A model generated the notes under the pieces. That model did not search any database. It had not been told where the DNA came from and worked only from the letters and a program-made list of their open reading frames with translations. From a bacterium (GTDB lineage: Bacteria > Patescibacteria > Dojkabacteria > SC72), in NCBI GenBank assembly GCA_029553845.1, contig JAKPKF010000442.1:1-7646 (forward strand): a DNA stretch of 7,646 nt. The letters run 5' to 3'. The position numbers and the translations under genes are program-made. Of this stretch, positions 6,856 through 7,646 are shown in pieces (positions within the stretch are counted from its first letter, which is position 1; each line of letters starts with the position of its first letter).

Positions 6856-7646
6856 ATGGGAGAGATAGCAACATGGAGTGCTGTCAAAACTAAAGTAGGC
6901 CTTGGTAAGACAGGTAATGACTGACCTACCAAGGCTGAATTGTTAGCACTCGCCTCTACAGGAACGGGGGAAAGTTACGTTGGCTTGGAAATCTCCAATG
7001 CTAGTTCCTATGGTAATAACGAAGCTGTTAAACTCGAAGATATTCATAAGGTAACTTATAAGTATACATTCACTTTGAGATACTTCAGTATAAGTTTTGA
7101 TGCTTTAGGTAACCCCAGTAGTTCTAATTTTGGTTTTGAGTTTACCAGTACGAAGCAGAAATATTGGGATAATGTAGCTAATGGGTCTGCTGTTAGTGTT
7201 AATTACGTAATAAACAGTAAACCAAGTTGGATTACTAACTATAGTAAGCCGGCAGATGGAAAGCCTTGGAAAGCTTCAGAGAATCTAGACCTAACCTCAA
7301 GGTCTGGTAAGGGGTTGGCTACTCAATCTGAATCTGGTAAAACCGTGGAATTCACATTTACCCAGGCAGCAGCATCTCAAAGTTGGTCTCAAACATTCTC
7401 AGTGAATCCCACTTCTCTGTCTTTTGGGGCAACTGGAGGAACAAAAACATTTACTGTAACCTCTTATAAACAGGAATACCGAAATGGACATACCTATGGT
7501 AATCAAATTCCCTTAAGTTATACCAGGGCTAATACCGGAGTTACCGGTACTGGTACTTCAGTAACTATGGCAAATAATACTTCTACTTCGGCAAAGTCGG
7601 GGTGGCCTGGCAGAAGAGCATCCGTAACCCGGCAGCAGGCTTGGAG
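6856..7646 (+). CDS. BACON/Ig-like domain protein with in-frame UGA at codon 23; 3' partial
   Basis: The ATG at 6856 lies one base after the fibre stop (TAA-t-ATG), so translation is probably coupled. The frame stays open for 263 codons to the window edge except for TGA at 6922-6924. The first 22 residues are MGEIATWSAVKTKVGLGKTG plus ND. After the TGA the protein continues PTKAELLALASTG and NNEAVKLEDIHKV, the leader style seen, as I recall, before BACON domains of Bacteroidota phage proteins. Two Ig-like units follow, around residues 78-175 and 181-263, the second with the BACON hallmark SVNPTSLSFGATGGTKTFTV. Such domains are thought to bind glycans or mucin, so this may be an accessory adhesin of the tail. 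The TGA stands where I would expect Cys (GNDCPTKAEL), one base from TGC or TGT. Options are a nonsense mutation, a sequencing error, or readthrough. Restart at TTG 6940 is possible but unsupported. If UGA terminates fully, this is a pseudogene. Confidence 0.75.
6898..6936 (+). promoter_or_regulatory. inverted repeat/hairpin enclosing the in-frame UGA
   Basis: GCCTTGGTA (6899-6907) is the exact reverse complement of TACCAAGGC (6927-6935), extended by a G-T wobble pair (6898/6936). Inside it, AGGT (6912-6915) can pair with ACCT (6924-6927), competing for the outermost A-T pair of the long stem. That gives a two-tier hairpin with a loop AATGACTG that holds the T and G of the stop codon. No T-run follows, so it is not an intrinsic terminator. 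Whether it acts on translation is inference; the complementarity itself is seen directly. Confidence 0.5.
6922..6924 (+). other. in-frame UGA with C as following base (candidate readthrough site or nonsense mutation)
   Basis: The codons read AAT GAC TGA CCT ACC AAG. The reading frame is the same on both sides and both sides fit one protein, so this is a substitution-type interruption, not a frameshift. UGA followed by C is known as a poorly terminating context in bacteria. All other Trp codons in the window are TGG and Cys codons TGC or TGT, so general reassignment is unlikely. Confidence 0.8.
7087..7380 (+). other. first Ig-like/BACON-like unit (codons 78-175 of the last gene)
   Basis: The unit runs from SISFDALGNPSSSNFGFEF through SAVSVNYVINSKPSWIT to VEFTFTQAAASQ. 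The pattern of beta strand, 'PSWIT' and a closing strand ending in TQAA is typical of BACON repeats (strand, then a P-x-W-[IL] core, then 'ITVTQ-A' at the end). The opening strands are more divergent than in the second unit, so the assignment is moderate. Confidence 0.55.
7396..7646 (+). other. second BACON unit, cut by the window end (codons 181-263)
   Basis: FSVNPTSLSFGATGGTKTFT is a textbook BACON opening (P-x-x-L-x-F-x-x-x-G-G-x-x-x-F-x-V). It is followed by TSYKQEYRNGHTYGNQIPLS with a Tyr- and Gly-rich loop and a strand ending SVTRQQAW, parallel to FTFTQAAASQSW of the first unit. Further repeats may follow beyond the window. Confidence 0.7.

Noticed and set aside
6922..6924. Genome-wide reassignment of TGA to Trp, as in some crAss-like phages
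   Set aside because: Over 2500 codons hold only this one in-frame TGA, while all 15 Trp codons seen are TGG, and the local context favours Cys rather than Trp.
6922..6936. UGA as selenocysteine codon
   Set aside because: A bacterial SECIS hairpin starts at or just after the UGA; here the UGA is in the loop of a hairpin that begins upstream. The protein type is also not a known selenoprotein.
6898..6936. Intrinsic transcription terminator
   Set aside because: The hairpin is not followed by a T-run (the next bases are TGAATTGTTAG) and it lies inside an open reading frame.
6856..7646. Diversity-generating retroelement target region
   Set aside because: No second near-copy template, reverse transcriptase or accessory gene is visible, and no adenine-specific variable repeat can be judged from one sequence.

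Overview
The window looks like the tail-fibre part of a phage or prophage late structural module, most likely from a virus of the Bacteroidota (Bacteroides, Parabacteroides or Prevotella group). The evidence is AT-rich coding sequence, genes packed on one strand with 1-12 base gaps, no Shine-Dalgarno-like sequence before any internal start, all three complete stops being TAA, a huge modular fibre with a C-terminal S74 chaperone, and a BACON-type Ig-like protein straight after it. This host assignment is inference from style and families, not from a database match.

Layout (all + strand): 1-240 is the 3' end of a small protein of unknown function. 253-678 is a complete 141-residue protein of unknown function. 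690-6854 is a 2054-residue fibre. It has a short N-terminal head, three 93-residue 'LDTLxExAxALGxDPNFA' modules separated by long coiled coils built largely on an 18-residue repeat, a beta-rich region with six AGxM-type modules interrupted by a 'KADGFAPLDGKG' linker domain, two NPHTVT repeats, and a self-cleaving S74 intramolecular chaperone. 6856-7646 is a BACON-domain protein that starts one base after the fibre stop and runs off the window.

The most interesting point is in the last gene. Its frame is open for 263 codons except for a single in-frame TGA at codon 23 (6922-6924). The sequence reads as one continuous protein across it. The TGA is followed by C, a leaky context in bacteria, and lies inside a perfect 9-bp inverted repeat (6899-6907 / 6927-6935), with most of the codon in the predicted apical loop. 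No other in-frame TGA occurs among more than 2500 codons, and all 15 Trp codons seen are TGG, so wholesale TGA recoding is not supported. A recent nonsense mutation or sequencing error at an ancestral Cys codon, or programmed readthrough limiting the amount of the BACON protein, are the live options.

How the genes may work together: the fibre probably trimerises, folds on its S74 domain, and releases that domain by autocleavage. The following BACON protein could be a carbohydrate- or mucin-binding accessory of the same adsorption apparatus. The two small upstream proteins may be baseplate or fibre-attachment factors by position only. No tRNA, CRISPR array, insertion sequence, integrase, promoter or terminator could be supported. 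There is no gene-free stretch over 300 bases.
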